DNA of 64,000 nt from Isoetes taiwanensis. Taxonomy: Eukaryota; Streptophyta; Lycopodiopsida; Isoetales; Isoetaceae. A program made the position numbers and the translations under genes. Below are positions 36,138-47,074 of this stretch, piece after piece. The notes below the pieces were generated by a model. It saw nothing but the letters and a program-made list of their open reading frames with translations. It made no database searches and was not told where the DNA came from. The stretch is taken from NCBI GenBank assembly GCA_021234155.1, contig JAJEKV010000062.1, positions 6,726,432 through 6,790,431 on the forward strand. The letters are read 5' to 3'. The stretch's first letter is position 1. Each line of letters opens with the position of its first letter.

Positions 36138-36928
36138 AGTTAGTCCTCAGCCTCCCGGTACAAAGATCATTCATGCATACTGACCAGCCGCTTCCAAAGA
36201 TCCTCAACCACGGCTCATCCAAGCCCAGAAGACTACAAAGAGCCACGCAATTAAAGCCTTTATTGCCAACAGAGGCTACTGCATGATGCCCACACCGCTC
36301 ACACACAGATTCCACCCCCAAGAGGCACCTTGGCATTCCTCAAGAATTGCCTCCCTTCAGAGTCAAAAATTTGCAGGATCACTGTATGTTCATATTGGGC
36401 CCAAGGCCATTGTACTATATATAGAGTTAATTACAAGTTTTAGACAGAGCCTGGTGCCTTGTCTCCTTTCTCAGTTTTCCATTGCGAGAGCTCATGTATT
36501 TTCACTGATATCACAGTTTATCATCTTTCTCATTTGTTCTGGGTTCTCTTCTTTCTTCTCTCTTTTCAAATAACCTGCGGATATAAGGTCCTGACTCCCG
36601 TTAGATCCACCTGGTCCCTCACAGGGCTGTGTCTCCGTGAAGTCTCCCGAACCTGCACTCTAAAACACTGCCGCCAACAGCTGGTCTTGATTTTCTCCTA
36701 CTTTCTTCCTCGTCAGCCATGTCTGTCCGGTAATTTCACGCCAAGAACTCTTTCCTGACGTGATCTCGCTTTTGGCGCGCCATCACAAACTGCTCGCTGA
36801 CATGGACCATGAGGACATAGAAGACCTTCTTTGGGCTTAGGCCCACCCTGCGCCACCCACCCCTGGGTGGGTCTCAGCCCGCCCCAGCCTCTAAGCGGCA
36901 ACATTGCTCACAACCTCGCCCCTTATCA
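36138..36928 (+). repeat. Element 2 5' LTR
   Basis: It matches the 3' LTR from GTTAGTCC (the 3' copy begins TGTTAGTCCC; here the initial T reads A). It extends to ATCA immediately before the primer-binding site, making about 790 bp. The last 260 bp or so have no counterpart in the 3' LTR, which is truncated there. Confidence 0.75.
36415..36424 (+). promoter_or_regulatory. TATA box of element 2 LTR
   Basis: CTATATATAG in the LTR just after a conserved GGGCCCAAGGCCATTGTA block; the 3' LTR has the equivalent near 46767. Confidence 0.65.
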
Positions 36929-36929
36929 C

Positions 36930-36943
36930 TATCAGAGCCTGGT
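36930..36943 (+). other. Primer-binding site of element 2
   Basis: TATCAGAGCCTGGT right after the LTR fits the core of the plant initiator-methionine tRNA complement, TGGTATCAGAGCC; the leading TGG is altered. Confidence 0.75.
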
Positions 36944-36976
36944 CCGCTCAACCGAATCAGATTAATAATTCTCAAC

Positions 36977-38720
36977 ATGCCTACATCCATCATTCTTCGA
37001 AATATACTTCTTCCTTCGCAACCATATCATCTCTTGTGGCACCACTATCCACATGTCTTGGCGCCCACCTGTGAATGGTCTTCCTTACGCTCCCTATGGT
37101 TCTCCCCGTTACAACCTTACATCTCAAAACCAATGCCCGCTACTGGGCCAACCGCGCCACTCCCCTTCATCGTGGTCCTCTGTGCTCAATGCCACATCAA
37201 CCTCAACTCCAATACCATCACCTCGGGCTCACCCCAAAGACTTTCACAATTCACTCCACTGGAACCGACTTATCCAGCACCTGGCAACACTAAAGGCAAA
37301 CCAAGACCAAAGTGCTCAGCCCTGGAAGAATTTGAGGCTCTAGTCGCCCTAAATGGTCACGCCAACCTCAACTGAAATTCCACATCTTTTTCCACCACAC
37401 CTGCGGGTTTCCTCATCAATGGCCTCATGTCCAACAAAAGCCATTGGAAACAAGACTGGTCCGAAAATGCGCACCGCTTTCTCTCATTACGGGACTACTT
37501 GATGATGATCAACTTCATCTCAAGCAACTCAATGAACTTCAACAAGAGCCCACTGAGTCTCGCCGGATTTTATGGATCGACTTCACATTCTCGCTAAGTA
37601 AGCTCAAGGAGTACCCTACACGTAGCCGATTTTGGTCCGGTTTCTCCAAGGACTTCCTCCCGCTATTCGACCATGATCAATACCAAGGCCCAAAAAACTT
37701 TGGAGCAAAGCTATCGACCTTTGTCAATCACTCACAATGTTTCTCCCCGAGGCGTGGTTCTTCAAGAGCTCCCGCTCATTCCACCTGCCATGAAACTCCA
37801 CAAACGGCCGTTCAGCCTCAACACGCTTAATCCACAACCGCCAAATTGTGCCATATTTGCAAATATCAAGGCTATTTGGCCAATGAGTGCAACTCCACCA
37901 ATGGCCCGCCCATTGCAAGCGATGCAACATGTGCAATCATGCCACTAAGAGTGCACTCGCACTCATCCCACAATCGCTCCGCAACAAAATGGTTTATCAA
38001 GTGCAAACCACACCTCAGCCCAATAATCGCACTATCGCCAGCCCACCTCTTCAAAGCAGCCCACGCAACTCTATCAAGAATCAGACCAACCACGGATCCA
38101 ACCAACGCCCTCCTTTTTGATCCTTCTAAAGCTCAAGTTATCACCGCCAAGAATGGGGTCATACCACCACGGCGGTCCTCAACTTCCACAAGTTCAGTCC
38201 AGCCTTCCTCGTACAAATCGGGGACCACATCGGTCCACCACGGCTTACTAACTCGGGCTTGCTAATGGCAAACAAGGCCCGCGACCAGCTTCTTAAGAAG
38301 CCCCCAAGAGCCAAAGAATCACGCTTATCAACCAGCTCCAAAGAAATCAACCTCACCGGATCAACAAGCCCAAGAGGAAATTTTTCGTGCACTTAATCCT
38401 CCCGCATTGCCACCAAATTGGGTTGGTCTAGTTTCACGCCGCACTCAAGGCATCACGCCCCTTGACTATTATTCGGCGGACACGAACCCGCCTTTGCAAA
38501 GCTGACACCATTCCTCATGAGGGACGAAAAAAGGTTCACTTTGCACCTCGACTTGAAAAAGCTCATGCCAAATGTCATGCCCAAAGTTCGCCAAAGCATT
38601 TTGAATCTCATGCAGCCGCCAAGGCCGCACATTGGCCAATGTTCATGCCACCACTAGAGCTCAACAAAGACAAGATACACCTTCAACATCTCAACCTCCA
38701 CGCCTCGTGACATATCCCAA
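36977..38720 (+). pseudogene. gag: Element 2 gag with degenerate zinc knuckle
   Basis: A Gag-like region split over at least four frames. The capsid part is least broken at 37444-37830 (helical, charged, e.g. LLDDDQLHLKQLNEL). A CCHC zinc knuckle is at 37849-37890, read as CHICKYQGYLANEC: spacing is right, but the His ligand is Tyr. A second knuckle-like CKRCNMCNHATK follows in another frame at about 37917, so the ancestor may have had two. Upstream, 36977-37375 is Pro/Ser/Thr-rich. The start at 36977 is an assumption: it is the first ATG after the primer-binding site with an open frame. Confidence 0.6.
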
Positions 38721-38959
38721 TATTGCAGCCGAGGTTGACTTACTCAAAGAAGTTGCCGCTTCCCCGCCACGCACTCCCCGCACTGAACCAGCAGATCCTT
38801 TTTCTCATGTACCTCTCGAACTCCAGAGGAGCTTGCCAAGATCAAAATTCCTTTAAGCTTGGCAACCATTTTAAAACTCTCCGCCCCGCTTCTCAAGGAC
38901 CAGCTACCACTCCCAACCGCTTTAGTTGGGGCTGTGGCTACCTCTACACCCACGGCCCA

Positions 38960-39330
38960 TGCCACGGGAAATCAGCAAGTCAACCATGTTCAAATCGATG
39001 GAGGTAGTGCAAATAATCTCATCACCTGATAAACTCCGCAAAACAAATGGGCATCACACAACTCTTTCGCGGTCCCATATGACATCAAATTGGCTAATGG
39101 CCATATCACGAGACCTCAAGGCGCCACACCTATTCTTCACATCAACATAGGTGATCTCCGCTTCCCATGGAATTTGGAGTTTGGAAAGTCGGGCGAAGAT
39201 CCGTGTGACTATGAAATGCCGGTAGGCGCACCTTTCTCCGCCAGCAAAGAGTATCCATTATCGGGCCACGACCGCTTAGTCATCACCGATGGTCATCTCA
39301 ATGCCACCATGGACTTGCAAACAAAGTGAT
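38960..39330 (+). pseudogene. Element 2 retropepsin domain
   Basis: The aspartic protease motif VQIDGGSANNLI lies at 38988-39023, with the catalytic Asp at 38997. D-G-G-S replaces D-S/T-G, as is usual in Tat-like plant gypsy elements. The following strands (DIKLANGHITRPQGAT, then LHINIGDLRFPW) fit the flap and core. A TGA stop directly follows the motif, and frame changes occur at about 39030 and 39090. Confidence 0.7.
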
Positions 39331-39620
39331 CATTTCGCTGGACAATGCGAAACCCTCTCGCATTAATCGATTCTGAAGAAGCTCGTAATATTTATCAAGT
39401 TCAGTTCCACCCACCAAGGTCATGCCTTCATCATCCCACCCCTCGGAATATGCCGATCCTTGGGGAGAAATGACTTTGATCGTGACCAGCCGTGGCTGCC
39501 TTTGCTTGACCCCTACCCGCTCCTTGCAATCGAATCCAACGCTGCTGATCACTTTTCGATGCCGACACTCCCCGCAACTCCCCGCTGATGTACACGCCGC
39601 CATGAAGCAACCACCGCTAG

Positions 39621-40520
39621 ATGAAACCGGAAAGCAACCTCTTTTTTCACCACGCAGTGCCACGATCCGTTATGCTCCAACCTCCGCGCACATTGTCCAG
39701 ATACCAAGTCATACCCCATATTCAGACTCCCGAAGTCGAGATTGTGGATGTTGGCAACAATCAACCTGTCCGCATTGCTGCAAACCTTCCGGCTCCTTAT
39801 CGTAACAGGGCCGTCACGCTGTTCAAAAAATTCAAACACATTTTCGCCTGGAGTTACAAAGATCTTCGGGGAATCAACAAAAGCTTGGGGGAACTCACCA
39901 TTCCTACCAAATCTGATGCACGACCAGTGTAGCAACGACAGTACAGGCTCAACCCTAATTACCGCGGATCGCCAAGGCGAAATTGACAAACTCCTTGCCG
40001 CAGTTTGATCTATGAGGTCAAACATTCTCAATGGGTGAGCCCCATCGCCATTGCCCTTAAGCACAATGGTAAGATCCGCCCGTAGACTATCTGAACTCAA
40101 TCGCCACCTGAGCGCGATCATTTTCCACTTCCCTTCACGCACTGTTCTCGAAGAAGTGGTCGGACATGAGATGTACCCTTTATGGATGGTTTTTCCGCTA
40201 CAATCAGATCTCCATCAAAGAATCCGATCAACTCAAGACCACTTTCACCACCCCGCGGGCACTTTTGCCTACAAGGTGGTTCCTTTTGATTATCCAACTC
40301 TCCTTCAACATTTCAACGAATCATGCTCTCGCTTTTTCATGATTTCATGAAGGAAAATCCCTTCTTGCAAATTTTTCAAGATGACTTCTCTCGGCTTACG
40401 CCCATGGTCGACCATTTGATAAATTGGAACTCGCCTTCCGTAAATGTGATGAGTCCCATTAGTCTCAATCCCGAAAATGCACCTTTAAGGCCACTTCCGT
40501 GTTCTCGTTAGGGCCATGTT
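39621..40520 (+). pseudogene. pol: Element 2 reverse transcriptase
   Basis: The N-terminal part is open at 39621-39932: NQPVRIAANLPAPYR, then FKHIFAWSYKDLRGI and a SDARPV motif at the start of the fingers. It continues in other frames with EIDKLLAA, EMYPLWMV (the palm region of GHEMYSFMDGFSGYNQ type) and KVVPFDYP. The catalytic motif at 40374-40385 reads FQDD, where families of this type usually have F-M/V/I-D-D; both Asp are present. Breaks are frequent. Confidence 0.8.
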
Positions 40521-40639
40521 GTCGCCAGCAGAATCACCACCGATCCCGCCAAAATCGGGCTTGTGTGCTCAAAGCTCAAGCACCAGCCCAATATCAAAGA
40601 GACACGCTTTTCCCCGAAAGGTCAATTATTACTCCACCT

Positions 40640-41150
40640 TCATACCGACTGGCACCATTGCGCATCCCATTCATAAACTCATCGGTGATCTAATCCACCG
40701 GGCTTGAATTCCCAAAGGAAGTCGCTTCCAACAAATTAAGCTTTTGCTTACTCAGCACCGGTTCTTGTTCCTCCTCAATGGGACAAGCCCTTTCACGCTC
40801 ATGTCGATGTCTCTGCTTGCTATTGAGCCGTTTCTTTCAAGAATATGATGCATTAATCGATAAACCAAATCGCTACGCCAAATTTAAAACTCAATTCTCG
40901 GCTGAAGAACTATTCTCGCCACCTGAGCGAAGCTTTGGGTCTCATTTTCTCGTGTCCAACGCCTGGCCATTACCTTTGGGGCCAAATCAAGTTCTTTGTG
41001 GACCACCAAGCACTTTCTATTTGATCAACAAATCCACGCCCACGGGCCGCATTGCTCGTCCTTCCTTCTCCAAGAATTTGCTCCTTTTGAAATCGCTCAT
41101 AAGGCCGGGGTAAATCTCATGTTGTTCCGATTATCTTTCACGATCCACAC
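40640..41150 (+). pseudogene. Element 2 RNase H
   Basis: Fragments in several frames. At 40770-40810 a frame gives WDKPFHAHVD, with the first catalytic Asp. The 3' part near 41000-41110 gives DHQALFYLINKSTPTGRIA, then LLQEFAPFEIAHKAG, the conserved end of gypsy RNase H. It would remove the RNA template during replication. Confidence 0.75.
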
Positions 41151-41379
41151 GATGATCCCGCAAATCAGGGTCTCGACGCCTTCCCCGATGCTCAACTTTT
41201 TTTAGTCACGCAAGAACACCACATTGGTTCCATGATTTTCAGCATTCTCACCGTGTTTCTTCCACCGTAAGATGAGACGCCTTCCCCCGCCAAGCAACAA
41301 TCCTGCCGCTATCAATTTCTCCGAGGTCCGTGACTACACCATGGTTGCCTGACATCTCTACAAAAAGGGTAAGGACACC

Positions 41380-42490
41380 ATCCTTCGACCGTGGTTCTAC
41401 CTCATGAAGTTCCGCATTGTTCGAGAAGCTCATCAAGGGCTCTGCGGTGGTCATTTTCATGGTGACACCACTCAACGACGCAAAATCCTTTCTTGCCGGG
41501 TATTATTGGCCCACGCTTTTTAAAGATGCTCACGCCACGCCAAGACGCAGGACGCTTTGCTGCCGGGTGGGACGCCCCACGCCCGCGACGCTTCTTTCCC
41601 TTTGACGCCGGCCGCCACGCCACTTCCCTTCAAAGAAATGGGGAATGGACTTTGTGGGACCTATAGATCCTCCCCGCTGCACACTCGCGTCTCGATACAT
41701 TCTCGTTCTCACCGACCACGCCACCAAATGGGCGGAAGCTTGTGCACTTCCGCATAACACCGCCGCAAGTACGCAACTAGAGTCCTCTATCAACAAATTA
41801 TCACGCTGATTCGGCCGCCTCTACCTGAGTCGGGTCGGACCGCGGTGTTCATTTCATCAATCATACTATCAAAGAGCCGACGGATTATCTCTTGATACAT
41901 CATCACAAGAGCACACCTTACTATCCTCAAGGCAATGGGTTGGCGTAAAGCACCAACAAAACTCGTCACCATTCTCAAGAAAATTTGTGACGCTTCCCGC
42001 ACGATTGGCGCACAAAACTTCCATCGTTTTTGGGCCTACAATACTTGTTTCAAGATTGCTACGGTCACACTCCTTTTAAATTGGTTTATGGTCGAAGCTC
42101 TCATGCCCTTTGAATACATCCTTCCAACACTCGCTTTCAACTAGCTAAGCACGCTTCATAATCCACCAAATGCTTCAAAGAACGGGTCTATCAATTAGAA
42201 CAGCTTGGATGAACTTCAAGGATGCTTATATTCGTGTTCTTCATGGACAACAGCTTGCAAAAATCTTTACATGACAAACGCTTGAAGACAAAAACATTCA
42301 AACAAGGAGATTTGGTTCTTCTTTATGATTCCGTGTACAAAAATTTTCCTGTAAACTCAAGTTTCGCTGGCTTGGCCCTTATCAAATTGTTCAAGTGGTT
42401 AGACCAAGTGTTTTCCAACTCGCTGAATTAGATGGCACTCCATTACCTACATTAGTTAATGGTTTTCGCCTCAAAGCATTTCATCACACG
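41380..42490 (+). pseudogene. Element 2 integrase with GPY/F module
   Basis: The zinc region is recognisable as EAHQGLCGGHFHGDTT at 41428-41475 and YYWPTLFKDAHA at 41502-41535. The core has GMDFVGPID (Asp at 41648), TDHATKWAEA, then SDRGVHFIN (Asp at 41838) and HHKSTPYYPQGNG. The codon expected to hold the catalytic Glu is TAA at 41946, exactly 36 codons after the second Asp, so the D-x35-E geometry survives but the Glu is lost. A GPY/F module (FRWLGPYQIVQVV at about 42360-42405) closes the domain. No chromodomain follows. Confidence 0.8.
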
Positions 42491-43150
42491 TAAAGTGAAC
42501 ATCCAAACACGTAGACAGCTCAAGAATCAAACACCACGTAAAGTGACTAGAAAGGCGGTAGATTATATTATAGTGGAGATTTTTTACAAAAATGTGGGCA
42601 ATGTTCCCCAAATTTATTTCCGCTTATGGGCACCGCCCTATATACAAAAAACGGGCTCGTGAGTCCCATCTACTAAGTCCTAAGAGGGAAAACCCTCTAC
42701 CCCGGTTCTGAGCGAGGTGATGCGAGGAGATGGTAGAGGTTCTCCGCCCGATCCCAAATAAGGTGCAGAACCACCTCCATCCCGCTGGTCTTCGGTCGGG
42801 ATGTTCAGCCATCCCCAAGACACCAGCCGCCCATGCTAATGCCACTGCTGTGGCAGCCAGAGATCCGCATAATTCATCTTACAAGTGATCCACTCGACAG
42901 CTTAGTGGGATGGTGCAATCTTCGCTCAGCCGCCAGCCCGCCATACCGAAGCCCATCGGATGCCTTCGCTTCTCTCGCCTGCCTTTATATAGCCAATCGA
43001 GGAACTCCTTGTCGACGCGGACCAATCACACAAATCGCCAACGTGTTTGCAATGCAAGGTTGTTTCTAAAATGAGAATCGTTTCTCCCACCGCATATCTA
43101 GCCATGGTACCTTCCGACACATTCCTTTTAATGATATCCCACTTCGAAGT
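42491..43150. other. Spacer after integrase in element 2
   Basis: No domain is recognised. 42660-42840 is GC-richer and open on the minus strand only by chance. Confidence 0.35.
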
Positions 43151-46100
43151 TGCCAAAGATTGAATGCCATTCCTTCTTTCCACGCCTGTCAACATTAATG
43201 GATGTCCTTTGCCATCCGTCACATCCGATCTTTTCTTTCACGCCTCATCCTCACCGCTCATTGCTTCTCCCCCCACGCTTTTGGGGACTTAGCCAAATTT
43301 TTGCCTCTCAATCCCTTCTTCGCATCTTTGACACTGCATCATCAACGGTTCCTGCTTTTCAACTCTTCATACCTCTTCGCTTCCAGCCAGGCGCCTTAAA
43401 ACAAACCTTTTCGCTCTTCATCATCCTCCTCCGTACCGACTTTCGCTCTTCCCGCTTTTTGCATCTCTCTTCGTTTCAGAATCATTCCCATGGCTGCCCC
43501 AAGATTTTCTACACTTCAAGCTACCGCCCCAAGGATCCGCCCTTTTTTGCATCTCAGATCCTTCTTTGACGCCACTTTCCGCGGAAGCCCTTTGTTGGCC
43601 CCAAGAAAGAAGTCGCCGAACGACACCAGCTTTTACGTAATTCTCTCAAATGGAACTTCCGCTCCAAATCCTCGCCAGCTGCAGCCAGCTTCATCGCCAA
43701 TATTGTTAATGTACCCGCAAGGTTACACCACTCGTGGTCGATGGCACCACTATTTCATTGACTCAACACTTGATTTCCCTGAGGTATTTCATATTCCCTT
43801 TGCACACTCCTTTGTGTATCATGGTCTGCTATACAGATATTGATGTCACAGAGTTTGGTGCACCTCGCTATCATGCCAATGTCCATCGTCCCCACCAATA
43901 TCGACAAGCCTCACGAGACCTTTTGTTAAATTTTTGTATGGAAAATCCTTGGGTATTCTATCAAGAACACCCATATCAATAAGCCTTTCTATAACCCTGG
44001 TCCTCACCGCTACACACCCAAACACCACATAGATTGGCCCCAAATGATGTTCTATCGTTTTCCAAGAAATGGACCGCCGGGTACCACTTCCATTTCTCGT
44101 TTTTCGTGGGAGGGCACTTTCAAGCCCTCATCCGCCACATTTCCTCCCACACCACCAAATTCTCATAATTCCACTCAGCCCTTCCAATCAATCACCAAGT
44201 TGGCACATCACGCCCATCTTCCCCCTCGGGTCATGACCACAAATACACTCATGTCACCGCTCTCTTCCTCCGCCACACCATCCACTTCACACCATTTTTC
44301 CCAAACCTCCCAAACCAGGCAATGCCCAGCTTCCACCACCACAACACCCTCGCTGGTTGTTGTATCAAGACGCCAGGATGCTCAAGCCGCCGCTTCTTAA
44401 GTTACAAGAATCCCAAGACGCCTTATGAGCGGGTTCAACGCACTGAGGCCTCCCGATGCAGACACCAAGACCTTCAAGCCGCAATCGCCTGTTGCAACTT
44501 TGAGGCCAAACTTCAAGACAAGCATGAAGCTCTCTTTACAGCTCATGCGGATCTCAAGAGTACACAAGCTCAAGTCAGCCAACTCGCAGATCAGCAGGCT
44601 CAAATTCAAATAAATTCAGACTCTATTGGAGCACAACAAGTCCAAAGTCGCTTCCCCGAAAATACCAAGGACGAAGATATTGCTAAACTCAATGCCTTGT
44701 ACTCTGAATCGTGGAAAATTTCAGCACTCGTTCAAAATCTTTCAGCCGACGCCAAGTCGCCTCCTTGACGGCTCAGCCTTTCTACACACATCTCTCAGCC
44801 ACCTCTTTCAAGATCAGCCTTTTACGAGGTGCGTAAACAAAATACTGATGACGCCGAGATTGCCGCGGCTTCGCCTCAATACACCGGGGAAATCTTCCTC
44901 CCAGTCAATCCTTCTCGAAACGGGTCCGCGACCACCACGCCCTACTCGAAAAGGAAAAATCGGATCCGCGGATCTCGAACAACAAATGCGAAATAAGTTA
45001 TTCGGGGCCGCCGAGGAGGCTCAAGCAAAACTTGACGCACTGTGACCGCACTTTCTTCAAAGAATGCCGCTTGACTTCCCCGCCCCTCCCCGCTATCATG
45101 ATTATGTGGTTGCTCGACGCCACCTCTTCCTTTCAAAGTGGCACGCTACCGATGGCCCTGCGGATATCCCAATCGAAAGCAAAGCTGATTTTTCTGATTT
45201 GGCCGTAACTTCCATTGAAGACAAAGGGTTGTGCCGCGGCCCTTGTTGTCTTTTGATCTCATACAATCGCGGCCGATCCGCACTTTCTCACTTTCCGCTG
45301 GTGGTTCAGCCCATGGCTTATATCTTTCATGATTTCTATCCGGGTGATACACAGTGAAAAACTTTTGGCAATGGGCCACGCCAGCCTTTTCCGTGGTGAC
45401 CCCATCGCGAATGGGTGCTTCAGATAACAATCCATATCTTGGGGATCCCGCCGTACCAAACTTTTCATCGAGTACATGCCCCGAAGCTTGCCAATCATTT
45501 ATCTCTCCGCAAGCTTAAGCGCCGCAACAAATTAGGAAGTATCTAGGACATCCCGAAGATCTTCCCTATGCACAAGTCTATATGCAAAGACCTCGCCGGG
45601 TTACAATCGCCATGTGCTCGTTGGATAGCAAGACGGCCCCCACGGGATGGGATAGCCCTCCCCACAACTCTCGCCTCTTTGCTTCTTTTGGGATCGCTGG
45701 TGTCGCACTTGATCCAGATCTTGTCGGGCCAATTCTGTGGAGATCGCTCAAGAACCCACGCCCACGGCATGGTTCCTTCTCCCTATGCTTCCCCTCGGGC
45801 GCACTTCCACGCCCCAGTTCCCCGACTTCGATTGGCCTTCCTTTTTGGACCAAGGTCATGGATGGTCATGCAGGCTGGACACCACCTCAGATCTCGACGG
45901 ATCTCCTGGGATCCACGCTTTGTTCACCGATCACATTGGGAAGAAGGTGCTACTGACAACACCACCAATTGATCTACATTGCTAATGAGCTGGTTGGCAA
46001 CAGCCCGCGGATGCGCTTCATGGTCTCAACACCTTCTGCGTAACGCCTCCACCTCACCTCGATCCTTCATTCCATCTTCAAGCGTGATTTTATGCGCCCT

Positions 46101-46440
46101 CAAATGCATTTTGCTAAGCTCCTTAAATCGGCAGCTGGCCCCATTTTTCATCGCAATCCAAATGCAAATGCCCCGGTGCCTTTGGCCTTCGTGACCGCTC
46201 TCCTCATGGAGGTCGCGACATTTCTTCGTGACGCCCACGCCGGTGACTTGAAGACATGGTACGCTTCGCTTTTCTTATTGATGCCGATCCCGCCTTTGGC
46301 CAAAACACACCTCAAGCTCTTCAATCACGCCAAGATCTCATCAGCCAAGCACCATATCGGTGCCCGCCCTCACTCCCCCGGAGGATCACTTTCGCAGATC
46401 CGATGGCTTCCCCGCCCGGAAACGCTTCCTCCTTTCTTCA
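43150..46440 (+). pseudogene. Element 2 3' accessory coding-like region, unknown product
   Basis: Between integrase and the polypurine tract lies about 3.3 kb of plus-strand sequence with consecutive open pieces: 43490-43843, 43734-43982, 44044-44400, 44322-44768, 45064-45357, 45568-45985 and 46092-46595 (the last running slightly into the LTR). The pieces suggest a globular N-terminus (FGAPRYHANVHRPHQYR near 43860), a Ser/Thr/Pro-rich linker (44100-44400), a long coiled coil (HEALFTAHADLKSTQAQVSQ at 44526-44585) and a further globular part (PPRYHDYVVARRHLFLSKW at 45085). I do not recognise it. Its position is that of the env-like ORF of Athila-type elements, but no signal peptide or membrane anchor is evident. 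A captured host sequence is an alternative. Confidence 0.45.
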
Positions 46441-46454
46441 CTCGAGTGTCGCTT

Positions 46455-46464
46455 GGTGGGGGAG
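46455..46464 (+). other. Polypurine tract of element 2
   Basis: GGTGGGGGAG immediately before the TGTTAGTCCC start of the 3' LTR. Confidence 0.8.
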
Positions 46465-47074
46465 TGTTAGTCCCAGCCTCCCGGTACAGACTATTCATGC
46501 ATACGCCGCACTGTGTCAAGCTCAAAGATCCTCGGCCAACCACGGGTCGACATCCAAGCCTCCGCAGAAGACTAAGCAAAGAAGCCACGCACTAAAGCCT
46601 TTTGGTCAAGCCAACAAGAGGCGCCGCCAGACGCCCCGACCGCCCGCCGCCGCAACAAGGATTCTAGGCACTTCAAGAGGCACCGCCAACATTCCTTCAA
46701 GAACAGGCCTTCCGTGAGCCCAAGACCGAGATCACCGAGTGTTCATATTGGGCCCAAGGCCATTGTACTATATATATGAGTAGAGTTAGCTCATAAGTTT
46801 TTAGATGAGTTTTGAGTCTTGTCTCCTTTCAGTTTCTCTCTATTAGAGCTCATGTATTTTCATCATTGATATCAAGGAAGCTTATCATCTTTCTCTCAAT
46901 TTTCTGTTCTCTTCTTTTCTTCTTTCAGCAAAGAACTTCAAGCGATATAGTCCCCGGACTCTCCTCATAGATCCATCGGTCCTCACAGGGGTCTGCCTTT
47001 CCAGAGTTCCCGAACCTGCACCCCAACACTCGCTTCGTAAACGCCTCAAACGCCTCCTTCCCCGCTTTCCCCGA
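46465..47074 (+). repeat. Element 2 3' LTR, truncated
   Basis: It starts TGTTAGTCCCAGCCTCCCGG and matches the 5' LTR clearly to 47029. Between 47030 and 47075 the sequence passes into reverse transcriptase of the second element 1 copy. The terminal 200 bases or so of the LTR and its target duplication are missing. Confidence 0.75.

Larger units (their letters stand above)
36138..47074 (+). mobile_element. Element 2: large Ty3/gypsy retrotransposon without chromodomain
   Basis: A 10.9-kb plus-strand element with LTRs, an initiator-Met-type primer-binding site, Gag with zinc knuckle, protease, reverse transcriptase, RNase H, integrase, a polypurine tract and a 3' LTR. The protease motif IDGGSANNL and the FxDD-type reverse transcriptase motif resemble non-chromodomain plant gypsy elements; the exact lineage is not settled. 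About 3.5 kb of coding-like sequence separates integrase from the polypurine tract. There is no matching target duplication, because the 3' LTR is fused to a truncated copy of element 1. Frames are broken throughout. Confidence 0.85.

Noticed and set aside
45543..45972. Overlapping frames on both strands in element 2
   Set aside because: Open only because of high GC; no domain and no conservation evidence, and the plus strand agrees with the element direction.
43150..46440. Env-like gene identification in element 2
   Set aside because: Position fits, but no signal peptide, membrane anchor or fusion-like feature is visible; reported only as an unknown accessory region.
36138..47029. Target-site duplication for element 2
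   Set aside because: The bases left of the 5' LTR (AGGCA) do not match those after the 3' LTR (CTCGC), consistent with the truncated junction.
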